This document shows, one piece after another, positions 43,613 to 52,861 of a DNA stretch of 64,000 bases. The notes beneath the pieces are model-generated. The model searched no databases. It was not told where the DNA came from and was given only the letters and a program-made list of their open reading frames with translations. Numbering within the stretch: the stretch's first letter is position 1; every line of letters begins with the position of its first letter. This DNA is from Nostoc sp. S4 (lineage in GTDB: Bacteria > Cyanobacteriota > Cyanobacteriia > Cyanobacteriales > Nostocaceae). The DNA lies in the NCBI GenBank assembly GCA_029379225.1, contig JAQYWR010000012.1, positions 1 through 64,000 of the forward strand. Reading direction: 5' to 3'. The position numbers and the translations under genes are program-made.

Positions 43613-46279
43613 ATGAAGCCGCAGAGATTAAACTATTTTTTCTGGCAGTGTCTATTGCTAACTACTTCAGTAATGTCTTTTATTGAGCCTTTGCGTGTTA
43701 TTCCGATTATAGTGGCAGAAATACCAGGAAATAAAGGGCAACTATTACCTCGAAAAACAACTACAAAGTCAGTTGCACTGATTAGAGAAATTAGGAGTCT
43801 CAGCCGAATAGAGCATCCGCTTACCAATGCCCAAAAGTTGGTAACTGTACCAACACCTAGCAAAACAGAAGTCATACCTGTGACGGGGGTGAAGGTGAAT
43901 AGTACCAATAAGGGTTTGGAGGTGATTTTAGAGACGGGTGTGAACAGCGATCGCCTGCAAGTAACGCCAAGAACTGAGGGTAACTCCTATATTGCAGATA
44001 TTCCTAACGCTCAGTTGCGCTTGACTAGTGGCAATACATTTCGGCAATCAAAGCCAGTAGCGGGAATTGCTGAGGTAACTGTTACTAATGTTGATGCTAA
44101 CAGTATTCGAGTGACAGTGGCGGGTGAGGCAAGTGCGCCAGCTGTGGAGTTGTTTGATAGTACTGAAGGTTTGGTATTTGGAGTAACTAGTACTGCAACT
44201 ACTGGGCAGCAACCAACAACGCCGCTGCAAAAACTCCCATCTGAGCCAAACCAAGCACCGATTGAACTGGATGTGACAGCATCACCAGATATAGACTACA
44301 ACCCAACTGATGCGGCTATCGGAACTCGAACGAATACACCACTACGCGACATTCCTCAGACAATTAATGTCATTCCTCAACAAGTTATCAAAGACCAACG
44401 CGCTCTGACCATTGGGGAAGCGTTAAGAAATGCTGGTGTAGTAGGCGGAGGTACTTTTGCTCAGTCAGACAGATTAATTCTTCGAGGCTCTGGTACTAGT
44501 AATATTCTTACCGACGGTTTGAGGAATTATTTTGCTGGGGTCAGAGACCTAACTAGCATTGGCAATGTTGAGCGAATTGAGGTGCTGCGAGGCCCGGCTT
44601 CTGTACTTTATGGACAAGGAGACCTAAGCGGAACAATTAATTTAGTCACCAAGCAGCCTCTAATAGATCCTTTTTACGCGGCTTCTTTTTCTGTGGGTAA
44701 TTATGACACTTATCAAGGCACACTTGATTTATCTGGGCCGCTGACAACCGATAAAAAGCTCTTGTATCGCCTTAATGGTTCCTACCTAACTTCAAACGGT
44801 TTTGTTGATTTTTATAGCCAGCAGCGATCGCAGATTGCCGGGGCGCTAGCATGGAACATTAGCACAAACACGAAACTGACATTCTATACAAGCTATGCCG
44901 ATTTTAGTCGTAGCGCTTACTATCAAGGGATACCTGCTTTGGGAACTTTATTTCCTAATCCCTTGGGTAAACTCCCTCGAAGTCGATTTTTGGGCGAACC
45001 AGATAAAGAAAACCAAGACACTTCAGATACTCGATTGAGTTACAGACTAGAGCATCGCTTCAATGATAACTGGTCTTTGCAAAATGCTTTCCAAGCAATT
45101 TTTACCAAATATAGTAACGATTTGAAAACACGTCCCATAGGTCTATTACCAGACAACAGAACCTTAAGACGAGATGTATTTACTAATCCAGAAGGTGTCA
45201 ACTACTACGTTTATGATTTAGATACTCACGTTGCAGGGCGGTTTAAAACTGGAAGTATTGAACATCAAGTTGTTTTTGGGACAGAATATGCTTGGAACCA
45301 GTTTTATGCTGTTCAAAACAGGTATGATTTCCCTTCTATTGATATTTTCAATCCTGTTTATGGGAATACAACACTTGGTACACTTCTTAGTTCCAATGGA
45401 AGTGGAGTCAAAGTGGATAACTTGGGTGTATATGCTCAGGATTTGATTGCCTTGTCTGAAAACCTAAAACTAGTTTTAGGCGGTCGTTATGACTGGTCAT
45501 CGCAAACAAGCTATACGGTCTTTGATTTATTTGGTTCTCCTTCTTCAACTTCAACAGCAAGCGAAGCTTTTAGTCCTCGTGTTGGTATAGTCTATCAACC
45601 GATTAAACCGCTTTCGCTCTATGCTAGCTACAGCCGCTCTTTTATTCCCCAGACTACTCGCACTTTTAATAACGAGTTATTTAAACCCGATCGCGGTACT
45701 CAATATGAAGTGGGTGTCAAAGCTGATTTGCTCGGTGATAAACTTTCAGCTAACTTAGCTCTTTTTCAGTTAACTGAATCTAACGTTCCTACGGTCGATT
45801 TAAACAATCCTGATTATTCTATCCCCGTAGGAGAGGTCAATACTCAGGGTGTGGAATTGTTTGTCACAGGTCAAATCTTACCAGGCTGGAATGTGATTGC
45901 TTCCTATGCATACGCCGACCCTCGGATTACTAAAGATAATAGTACTCCCTCCCCTGTTGGTAAAGCACAAACCGGAGTGCCGCTCAACCAAGCTAGTCTC
46001 TGGACGACATACACGATTCCCCAAGGTAACATGCAAGGGTTAGGGGGTGGTATTGGTATATTTTATGTGGGCGATCGCTTCATCGATACCCTTAATACTT
46101 TGAAAGTACCCAGTTATGTCAGAACTGATGCGGCCCTGTTTTACCGTCATTCTAAATTTGATGCAACCCTCAACTTCGAGAATCTATTTGACCTTGCATA
46201 TTTTGAAAGTGGTACTAACACATCAGTGACTTATGGTAGTCCATTCACTGTTACTCTGACATTGGGATGGAAATTTTGA
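43613..46279 (+). CDS. TonB-dependent siderophore receptor with N-terminal AMIN domain
   Basis: This outer-membrane 22-strand beta-barrel imports ferric siderophores using TonB energy. After a signal-like N-terminus, an AMIN domain (about residues 85-190: VTGVKVNSTNKGLEVILETG) precedes the plug (IPQTINVIPQQVIKDQRALTIGEALRNAG; VERIEVLRGPASVLYGQGDLSGTINLVTKQP) and the barrel, which ends in a terminal Phe (GSPFTVTLTLGWKF), as porins do. The AMIN-TonB architecture is common in cyanobacteria. The start at 43,613 has GAGGAAG ~6 bp upstream. The FecB-type gene follows 43 bp later. Iron control is expected; candidate operators lie upstream. Confidence 0.94.
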   Translation: MKPQRLNYFFWQCLLLTTSVMSFIEPLRVIPIIVAEIPGNKGQLLPRKTTTKSVALIREIRSLSRIEHPLTNAQKLVTVPTPSKTEVIPVTGVKVNSTNKGLEVILETGVNSDRLQVTPRTEGNSYIADIPNAQLRLTSGNTFRQSKPVAGIAEVTVTNVDANSIRVTVAGEASAPAVELFDSTEGLVFGVTSTATTGQQPTTPLQKLPSEPNQAPIELDVTASPDIDYNPTDAAIGTRTNTPLRDIPQTINVIPQQVIKDQRALTIGEALRNAGVVGGGTFAQSDRLILRGSGTSNILTDGLRNYFAGVRDLTSIGNVERIEVLRGPASVLYGQGDLSGTINLVTKQPLIDPFYAASFSVGNYDTYQGTLDLSGPLTTDKKLLYRLNGSYLTSNGFVDFYSQQRSQIAGALAWNISTNTKLTFYTSYADFSRSAYYQGIPALGTLFPNPLGKLPRSRFLGEPDKENQDTSDTRLSYRLEHRFNDNWSLQNAFQAIFTKYSNDLKTRPIGLLPDNRTLRRDVFTNPEGVNYYVYDLDTHVAGRFKTGSIEHQVVFGTEYAWNQFYAVQNRYDFPSIDIFNPVYGNTTLGTLLSSNGSGVKVDNLGVYAQDLIALSENLKLVLGGRYDWSSQTSYTVFDLFGSPSSTSTASEAFSPRVGIVYQPIKPLSLYASYSRSFIPQTTRTFNNELFKPDRGTQYEVGVKADLLGDKLSANLALFQLTESNVPTVDLNNPDYSIPVGEVNTQGVELFVTGQILPGWNVIASYAYADPRITKDNSTPSPVGKAQTGVPLNQASLWTTYTIPQGNMQGLGGGIGIFYVGDRFIDTLNTLKVPSYVRTDAALFYRHSKFDATLNFENLFDLAYFESGTNTSVTYGSPFTVTLTLGWKF

Positions 46280-46322
46280 TTGACCATTGACAATTAACGG
46301 TCAGCGATCGCTAAGAATAGTT

Positions 46323-47285
46323 ATGCTCATCCGCACTATTTCTGTTTTTTGCCTTTTGTCATTGTGTGCTTGCAGTTTATTTTCAAACCCATACAGCCCG
46401 TTACCTAAATCACCATCTCAGGCAGATGTCCGTATAGTCAAACATACAATAGGTGAAACAGCAGTTCCCCTGCACCCCCAAAAAATTATCTCACTAGATC
46501 CCCAATCTACAGAAGTAGCTATTAGCTTGGGGGTAAAACTTTTTGGCTATCCTCAAAAAGAAATACCAGCATCATTGCGGCGTTCTGATGCTGTAGACAT
46601 TGGCTTACCACCTAACTTTGAGAAGGTTCTTTCTATAAAGCCCGACTTGATAATAAGCATCGATTTCGGTTTTTTAGAAAGCTACAATTTCTGGTCGCAC
46701 ATTGCGCCTACTGTTGTATACCAAATTATCAAAGATGGAGGAGGCTGGAAAAAATTATTCATGCAATTAGCACAAGCATTAAATCAAACACAAAAGGCAA
46801 AACAAATAGCAGCGCTCTACAATGCACGAATAGCTCAATTTAAAGCAAGCATGGGCGAAAAACTCAAACAAACTCAGGTATCAGTTGTACATATTTTTCC
46901 AGGTAGGATAATTATCCGCACTGAAAATTCATTTTCTGGTTCAATCTTGCAGGAGCTTGGTTTAGACCGTCCACTCTCACAAAAACCGAGTGCTGTACCA
47001 AACTTTACTAAGATATTTGGTAATACTAGTTGGTACTTTATATCCCCTGAACTTCTGAGTTTGATAGATGCAGATGTTTTATTTGTTGTAACTTCTAACT
47101 TTTCTCAACCCGACGATGCAAAGTTGGCAATTCAACAGTTAACGGCACAACCTTTATGGTCAAAACTCAATGTAGTCAAGCAAGGAAAAGTTCATGTAGT
47201 GGGGCAACATTGGCTGATTGGTTATTATTTATCTGCGAATCTTGTGCTGGATGATGTGTTTAAGTATTTGGTGGAGAACAATTGA
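46323..47285 (+). CDS. FecB-type iron-siderophore ABC transporter substrate-binding lipoprotein
   Basis: This periplasmic binding protein (BtuF/FecB/FhuD fold) hands ferric siderophore to an inner-membrane ABC transporter. A lipoprotein signal (CLLSLCACSLF, lipobox Cys near residue 18) begins the 320 residues. The mature part shows VKHTIGETAVPLHPQKIISLDPQSTEVAISLGV, KPDLIISIDFG, and a C-terminal SKLNVVKQGKVHVVGQHW, as in the family. The first good ATG is at 46,323; the track start is an upstream TTG. It follows the TonB receptor and converges on a paralogous gene at 47,332. No permease or ATPase is in the window. Confidence 0.9.
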   Translation: MLIRTISVFCLLSLCACSLFSNPYSPLPKSPSQADVRIVKHTIGETAVPLHPQKIISLDPQSTEVAISLGVKLFGYPQKEIPASLRRSDAVDIGLPPNFEKVLSIKPDLIISIDFGFLESYNFWSHIAPTVVYQIIKDGGGWKKLFMQLAQALNQTQKAKQIAALYNARIAQFKASMGEKLKQTQVSVVHIFPGRIIIRTENSFSGSILQELGLDRPLSQKPSAVPNFTKIFGNTSWYFISPELLSLIDADVLFVVTSNFSQPDDAKLAIQQLTAQPLWSKLNVVKQGKVHVVGQHWLIGYYLSANLVLDDVFKYLVENN

Positions 47286-47331
47286 TTGAGTTTTTGTTAA
47301 TTTAAACAAATTAGCATTGACTACAGCACAG

Positions 47332-48330
47332 TTATTGTGTGATAGTTGGTTTCATTGGTTTTGTCAAATATCGCACTAAATCATCTATGACTAGGTTTGC
47401 GGAGATTGGACCCATACCACGCCAGTGAGAGCCAACTTCGTAGACCTTTGAGTGCTGTACAACTTTTAACTTATGCCACAGTGGAGATGCTAGCAAATGC
47501 TGTTGTATTGAGTTAAGATTTGGACTTGCTGCTGACCAATCCTTAACTAGAAATAGGATATCTCCATCAACTTCATGCAAAAGTTCCTCAGATATGGGAA
47601 GAAAAGCATAGCGTCCTCCTAAGCGCAAGCGGATGCTCGTTTCAAAGCTGAGTAACTGATTTGACGGACGTAGAATACCAGCATCGCGGAAAACCTCCCC
47701 CTCAAAAGAAGCAGCTTCCGGTAGGAAAAGCCCATCACCACGCAATTCAACCACTGACACGACAGTACGCTGATTCATAGAAGCTCTCAACTGTGCTAAA
47801 CGTGCATAATAGTTAGCCATTAACTGCTGTGCTAAGTCAGTTTTTCCCAAAGCATCAGCAGTAAAAGCCAAGAAACCTTTCCACGGTGCATTTGAATCAA
47901 AAGTACCTAAAACTGTAGGCGCAATGTGAGACAACAGATTGTAGATGTCTTGATGGGAACTAAAGCCTAAAATTAAGTCTGGCTTGATTCGTAAAAGTTT
48001 CTCTAGATTCGGTGATTCAAAATCAATATCTTCAACATCTTTAAGCTTGCCTACTAATTGCTGCAAGTCAGAGACAGTATTTTTTGGGGCAACAATGGGC
48101 TTGACTCCCAAGGCAAAAGTAGGTTCTACTAAAGCAGGCATCAAAACAGCAACTCGTTGTGGATGGCTAGGAACCATAGTTTCACCCATGACGTGTTTAA
48201 CCACACGCATACTTGTTTTATCGGGTGATTTAGTTAATAGATAACCTTTATTAGTTGGGAATGTCCACAAGTTACAACTACACAAAAATAAAAGTAGTAA
48301 CAATGCCATTAAAGATAGCCACTTAGGCAT
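47332..48330 (-). CDS. FecB-type iron-siderophore substrate-binding lipoprotein (second copy)
   Basis: This is a paralogue of the preceding gene with the same order of blocks: lipobox LLLFLCSCNLW, RVVKHVMGETMVPSHPQRVAVLMPALVEPTFALGV, KPDLILGFSSHQ, and KLKVVQHSKVYEVGSHWRGMG near the end. Length is 332 residues from the ATG at 48,330, 11 bp after the stop codon of the TonB receptor gene. The longer GTG start of the track would overlap that gene. It is cotranscribed with the receptor on the minus strand. Confidence 0.9.
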   Translation of the reverse strand: MPKWLSLMALLLLLFLCSCNLWTFPTNKGYLLTKSPDKTSMRVVKHVMGETMVPSHPQRVAVLMPALVEPTFALGVKPIVAPKNTVSDLQQLVGKLKDVEDIDFESPNLEKLLRIKPDLILGFSSHQDIYNLLSHIAPTVLGTFDSNAPWKGFLAFTADALGKTDLAQQLMANYYARLAQLRASMNQRTVVSVVELRGDGLFLPEAASFEGEVFRDAGILRPSNQLLSFETSIRLRLGGRYAFLPISEELLHEVDGDILFLVKDWSAASPNLNSIQQHLLASPLWHKLKVVQHSKVYEVGSHWRGMGPISANLVIDDLVRYLTKPMKPTITQ

Positions 48331-48341
48331 GATATTTACTT

Positions 48342-51032
48342 TTACAATTGCCACTTTAAAGTTGCCTCTACCTCAAACGGCTCGCCTCGAAAAACCCGAT
48401 TAATATTAAAAGCACCTTCATAATAAAGAACATCAAACAGATTTTTAAAATTGAGTGCTGCCTGGAATTGATTGTGGCGGTAGTATAAAGCAGCATCAGT
48501 GCGAACATAGCTCGGTAACGTGTAAGTGTTGGTCAAATCACCTTGCCTGTCCCCAAAATAGAAGACACCCAAGCCGCCTCCGAACCCTTTGAGTTTACCT
48601 TCAGGAAAAATATAAGTTGTCCATAAAGAAGCGCTATTCTCTGGAGTGTTGGCAAGTAAATTTCCAACATTAAAAGTGTTGTCACGAATCACACGAGCAT
48701 CAGTATAGTTGTAAGCGGCAATAATATTCCATCCTGGGGCAAGTTCTCCAGTAAAAAATAGCTCAACGCCTCTACTTCTCTGCTCACCGACCTGGATTGC
48801 GAAGGTGGGATCGTTGGGGTCTGTTGTTACAATGTTGCTTTGGGTGAGTTGGTACAAAGCGAGTGTAGCCGAGAGCTTATTATTGAGCAAGTCGGTTTTG
48901 ACTCCAACTTCATACTGAGTGCCACGGGTGGGTTCAAAAGGATTGCCGTTGGCATTTGTACCCACAACTTGATCGAAAGATTGGCTGTAGCTGGCGTAGA
49001 GTGAAACAGGTGAAATCGGTTGATAGACAATGCCCAAGCGTGGGCTAAATGCAGAGTTGGATTGTTCGGTAACAGTTGTGGGGTTGTTCAAGGTTGTGGC
49101 GGTCGTCTTTTCATCCACAAAGTCCCCACGTCCACCTAAGACTAACTTTAGATTAGGTGCGATCGCTAATTGGTCTTGAATATAAACTCCTAATTGATCG
49201 AGTCTCTCCTTATTTTTACGAGTCGCAAAAATATCTCCTGGTGTTTGTCCATAAACTGGATTGTAAACGTCAAGCGCCGGAAAAGTTCGTATTGTCCAGC
49301 TGTAAGGTGAAACTATACGCTGATACCAATCAATGCCAAAGAGCAGTTGGTTTTCTAGACCAAAAGTGTTGAACTTACCCACCACATGAGTATCTTGAGA
49401 AAAGTTGCTGATGGTAGTAGGACCCCAGACCTGGTTAAAGCGATTGACTGTACGGTTGTCTGCCTGTAAACTCGTTGGTTGGGTGTCAGTACTGTAAGGT
49501 CGCTCTACAAACGCATAGCTCAAGCTATTGTACAAAGACCACCGATCGCTAAAATTATGCTCAAATTTATAGCCAGCTCGTCCTACTGTCACCTTCACTT
49601 TGTCTTGTGTCGGATCTCCAACATAAGTGTTAGGAGGAATCTTGCCATTGGGATTAGGTAGAATTGTTCCAATTGCGGGTAACCCTAAAGGATTGATTTC
49701 CAATTGTCGTGAATTGAGATACTCCCCAGATATAGTCAACTTTGTGTTACGACTTGGTTGCCAACTAATCACGGGTGCGATAAAAGTCCGCTCGTAGTAA
49801 GCATTATTAATAAAGCTGCCTGAATTTTCGTAGTCAGTATTCAAGCGATACAAAAGCTTTTTGTCAGTCGTTAAAGGACCGGAGAAGTCTAGGGAAGATT
49901 TATATAAGCTATAGTTTCCGACGTTACCCTCTATTGAGTAGTAAGGTGTACTCAAGGGCTGTTTAGTCACCAGATTATACACCCCTCCCGGTGAGCCATT
50001 ACCGTAAAGCACTGAAGCTGGTCCACGTAACACCTCTATGCGTTCTATGTTGGCAAGGTCATTTTGAAATGGAGTAGCAATGAAACTAGTGAGATTATCC
50101 CTCAAACCATCCCTAAGACTATTTGAAGCCTCAACATCGAAACCGCGAATAATCACACTCTCACCAAGGCGGCTTGGTTCCGCAGTCTGACCAATGCCAA
50201 GATTTCTCAGGACATCGCCAACGCGCTTGTCTGCTTGGTCTTCAATTACTGCTCTTGGGACAACTTGAACCGTTTGGGGAATATCTCGGTTGGGCGTAGG
50301 AGTTCTCGTTCCCGTAGTAGTATCAGGCACGCGATAGTCCGTGTCTGATGGAGCAGTTACTTCTAGTTCTATAACTGGTTGGTTCTCTGGCTTTGTTTGC
50401 TGTGACGACGTTGGTTGTTGTCCAGTTGTTGCAGTCGGAGTGACTCCAAATACCAACCCCTCAGTTTGGCTATCAAACAATTCCACTACTGGTACTGCGG
50501 TTTCTCCAGTCACTGTTAACCGCAGTGTATTGCCATCCACAGGTGCAACTATTACATTGGCAATGCCTGCTGCTGGTTTCTGTTGTCGAAAATTCCCACT
50601 AGCCAATTGCAACTGGGCATTTTTAATCTCTGCAATATAGGAATTACCTTCAGTTCTTCCAGAAACAAACAATTTTTGAGAATTGGGTGTGACTAAAATT
50701 ACCTCTATTCCTTTATTTGTGGTATTTACTTTCACATCTGTCACTGACACTACCGGAGTTACTGCTTGGCTAAGTTCGGTGACAGAGTTTTGCTTACAGG
50801 GTGTCCTTAATAAGGATGTAGCGTTGGTAAGAGCAGATTGTACATCGCTGAGATTTAAAATCTGATGACTGAGTTCAACTTGATTAGCTGCTGTCTGTTG
50901 GTCTGACGGTTGCTTAGAGGTTGCATTTGCTGTCTCCTGGCCGAGAACAGGATGACTATACGTTACTATTGAAGCAGTTAATAAAAGACACTGCCAAAAC
51001 CAGATAGAAAGTTTTTCTAAAGCCACTATCAC
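48342..51032 (-). CDS. TonB-dependent siderophore receptor with N-terminal AMIN domain (second copy)
   Basis: This 896-residue outer-membrane receptor is clearly paralogous to 43,613-46,279. It has the same AMIN block (VTDVKVNTTNKGIEVILVTP), plug motifs (RDIPQTVQVVPRAVIEDQAD; NIERIEVLRGPASVLYGNGSPGGVYNLVTKQP) and barrel, but ends in KWQL rather than an aromatic residue. A GTG start is used, with GAGGGG close upstream; a second GTG two codons later is also possible. It is the first gene of a two-gene unit with a FecB-type protein. The upstream region has two dyads shared with the other module. Confidence 0.93.
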   Translation of the reverse strand: MIVALEKLSIWFWQCLLLTASIVTYSHPVLGQETANATSKQPSDQQTAANQVELSHQILNLSDVQSALTNATSLLRTPCKQNSVTELSQAVTPVVSVTDVKVNTTNKGIEVILVTPNSQKLFVSGRTEGNSYIAEIKNAQLQLASGNFRQQKPAAGIANVIVAPVDGNTLRLTVTGETAVPVVELFDSQTEGLVFGVTPTATTGQQPTSSQQTKPENQPVIELEVTAPSDTDYRVPDTTTGTRTPTPNRDIPQTVQVVPRAVIEDQADKRVGDVLRNLGIGQTAEPSRLGESVIIRGFDVEASNSLRDGLRDNLTSFIATPFQNDLANIERIEVLRGPASVLYGNGSPGGVYNLVTKQPLSTPYYSIEGNVGNYSLYKSSLDFSGPLTTDKKLLYRLNTDYENSGSFINNAYYERTFIAPVISWQPSRNTKLTISGEYLNSRQLEINPLGLPAIGTILPNPNGKIPPNTYVGDPTQDKVKVTVGRAGYKFEHNFSDRWSLYNSLSYAFVERPYSTDTQPTSLQADNRTVNRFNQVWGPTTISNFSQDTHVVGKFNTFGLENQLLFGIDWYQRIVSPYSWTIRTFPALDVYNPVYGQTPGDIFATRKNKERLDQLGVYIQDQLAIAPNLKLVLGGRGDFVDEKTTATTLNNPTTVTEQSNSAFSPRLGIVYQPISPVSLYASYSQSFDQVVGTNANGNPFEPTRGTQYEVGVKTDLLNNKLSATLALYQLTQSNIVTTDPNDPTFAIQVGEQRSRGVELFFTGELAPGWNIIAAYNYTDARVIRDNTFNVGNLLANTPENSASLWTTYIFPEGKLKGFGGGLGVFYFGDRQGDLTNTYTLPSYVRTDAALYYRHNQFQAALNFKNLFDVLYYEGAFNINRVFRGEPFEVEATLKWQL

Positions 51033-51372
51033 CCCTCACAATTTGCTATTTTCTTTGAAGTCAGCACACCACAAAATATGCTACAGATATGGCGATCGCA
51101 TCAGCAATCAACCTTTATCTTTTTGCAACAGGAATGCTAATACAATACCAACTATCACGCATATTACCAACATTTTTGGTAATAGAACTTTGACAAATTA
51201 CAACTAAATGCGATCGCCACTAATGTAGTATTAGGAGTAGTTTAACCAACTATATTGGTAAATTTTTATAAACTGGTATTATCTTTCACTATTTTTATTT
51301 AAGTTCAGGTGATAAATTTAACTATCTATCTCAGTTAAACTTTTGAATTAATCTTAGTAAGAATGTATAGTC
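51033..51372. promoter_or_regulatory. Divergent promoter region with two CCAA-N5-TTGG dyads
   Basis: This region lies between the second TonB receptor (minus) and the dioxygenase gene (plus). ATTACCAA-CATTT-TTGGTAAT at 51,163-51,183 is a perfect 8-bp dyad. AACCAA-CTATA-TTGGTA at 51,244-51,260 keeps the same 5-bp spacing with a shorter perfect core (ACCAA/TTGGT). A third half-like ATACCAAC lies near 51,146. A HIP1 site overlaps the region. Confidence 0.55.
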
Positions 51373-52203
51373 ATGAACAGTGAACAAACAAATAGCTCTT
51401 GGATAGAGCATTACCGTCAGCACGGTTACGTCGTACTTGAAAAGATTCTGCCTTTAGAACTAATAGATGCTCATGTAAAAGCCTGTGAGGAAATTCAACG
51501 GCGACATGGCATTTATCAGAAATTTCCTTGGAGAAAAGAGCCATCGGAAAACGAAAAAGCCTTTCAAGAGGAACTACTCGCCCTTGATGATAACTATGAA
51601 CCCACAAAAAATCTTAGAAACGCTCCCACACTTCGCGAATATTTAAATGCCCTATTTAGAGAAGAGGCGGTACTCGCATACGGCTCTACAAGTTTATGGG
51701 AGAGAGGTCGCGAACCACACTCGGATACAGTGATGTTGTTCCGCGACCCACCTGAGAGCGTTTGTCGTGCGTGGTGTGCGCTCGAAAACATCGACCCGGA
51801 TTGCGGAATGTTTTATGTAATACCTGGGACGCACAAAAATGAGCGCCTTCGTATTTATGACGAGGTTCTTAACAGCCATCCTGAGATTTTTGATTTGCTT
51901 CGCTCACCGTCACTGAATGATTCAGAGAGTGCATTTCTTGAAAACCGAGCTATTTGGAAGGTAGTTTGTGAGAAGACGATTTCCCTCACACAGGGACTAC
52001 CAAGAGTTCCTTTCCCAATTAACAAGGGCGATGTGGTGCTGTTCGATCCAAACATAATTCATGGTACTATGCCTGCACGCAATCCATTGCTTACCCGCAA
52101 GGCTATTATCACCGAATGGCACACCCAGTCGGTTTACAGCTACTCCTACTTTGAATATTTTGGTTCGCAGCACGATAAAAGGCAGTTATCACCAGCTAAA
52201 TAG
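51373..52203 (+). CDS. Phytanoyl-CoA dioxygenase-family Fe(II)/2-oxoglutarate oxygenase
   Basis: This mononuclear iron hydroxylase has the facial triad visible as EPHSDTVMLF (His, Asp) and the distal His in FDPNIIHGTMPARN. Arg in TRKAIITEWH would bind 2-oxoglutarate. The N-terminal YRQHGYVVLEKILPLELIDA is family-like, and the length of 276 residues is normal. Close relatives hydroxylate small molecules such as amino acids or natural products; the substrate here is unknown. It lies divergently from a siderophore receptor and may share its operator. It could take part in siderophore synthesis or modification, but that is inference from position only. Confidence 0.88.
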   Translation: MNSEQTNSSWIEHYRQHGYVVLEKILPLELIDAHVKACEEIQRRHGIYQKFPWRKEPSENEKAFQEELLALDDNYEPTKNLRNAPTLREYLNALFREEAVLAYGSTSLWERGREPHSDTVMLFRDPPESVCRAWCALENIDPDCGMFYVIPGTHKNERLRIYDEVLNSHPEIFDLLRSPSLNDSESAFLENRAIWKVVCEKTISLTQGLPRVPFPINKGDVVLFDPNIIHGTMPARNPLLTRKAIITEWHTQSVYSYSYFEYFGSQHDKRQLSPAK

Positions 52204-52861
52204 TACTTGGTCATGCAAATTCAGTAGACCAAAAACTTTTGAAAGTTGATGAAAGAATAAGGATTTGGGCTGTCGTTTTTGAGACTGGCGATCGCGTGTG
52301 GTTGCGATCGCGCTTTAAGTTCATTCAGAATATAGGATCGCGCCTAATCGTAATTTATCACAAGTTAGAGGATAAACATTCATTTGCTCAAGATTAAGGC
52401 TAATCGAATTGATACATGGCTAACTTCCTACTGTAAACTAGATATTCTTAAGTATAAAGCTTGAGTATAGTAGATAAAATAATAACTACAAATACTGAGA
52501 TAGGGAGATAGAAAATCTTTAGATATAACAAAATTAGAGTTTTAACTCAAACTCTTAGTAAGGAGTAAATAATTCAGGATTAAATTTTAACAATAAATAA
52601 TTGAAGAGTCAGGAGCTAGAATTCAGCTTGAAAATTCTATGTGACTAGTGGATGAATAAACAGTGAAACAGAACATTAAATATGTAGATTTAAGTGAAAC
52701 AAGTTGGATGGTTGAAAAAGGAACAAAAACTGAGACTGTAATAACTGCAAAAATGAGAAAACGTGCGCCTTATTTAGAGACTCACGTTTGATTACTAACG
52801 GATTAAGAGCCGCTACTAATTAATTCTGAATTCTGTATTCTTGTTTAATTTGTTGCTGATA
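52204..52861. other. Long intergenic region with a possible short ORF
   Basis: This 658-bp gap contains HIP1-type palindromes near 52,290-52,315, AT-rich DNA, and one short coding-like ORF at 52,663-52,791 (see separate entry). I see no RNA gene or terminator. Confidence 0.4.
52663..52791 (+). CDS. Possible 42-residue microprotein
   Basis: This is too short for the track. From GTG at 52,663 the frame reads (V/M)KQNIKYVDLSETSWMVEKG... and ends RKRAPYLETHV, with an even, coding-like residue mix and a stop codon (TAA) just upstream in frame. No Shine-Dalgarno sequence is visible, and I recognise no family. It could be a small regulatory or leader peptide, or chance. Confidence 0.3.
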   Translation: MKQNIKYVDLSETSWMVEKGTKTETVITAKMRKRAPYLETHV

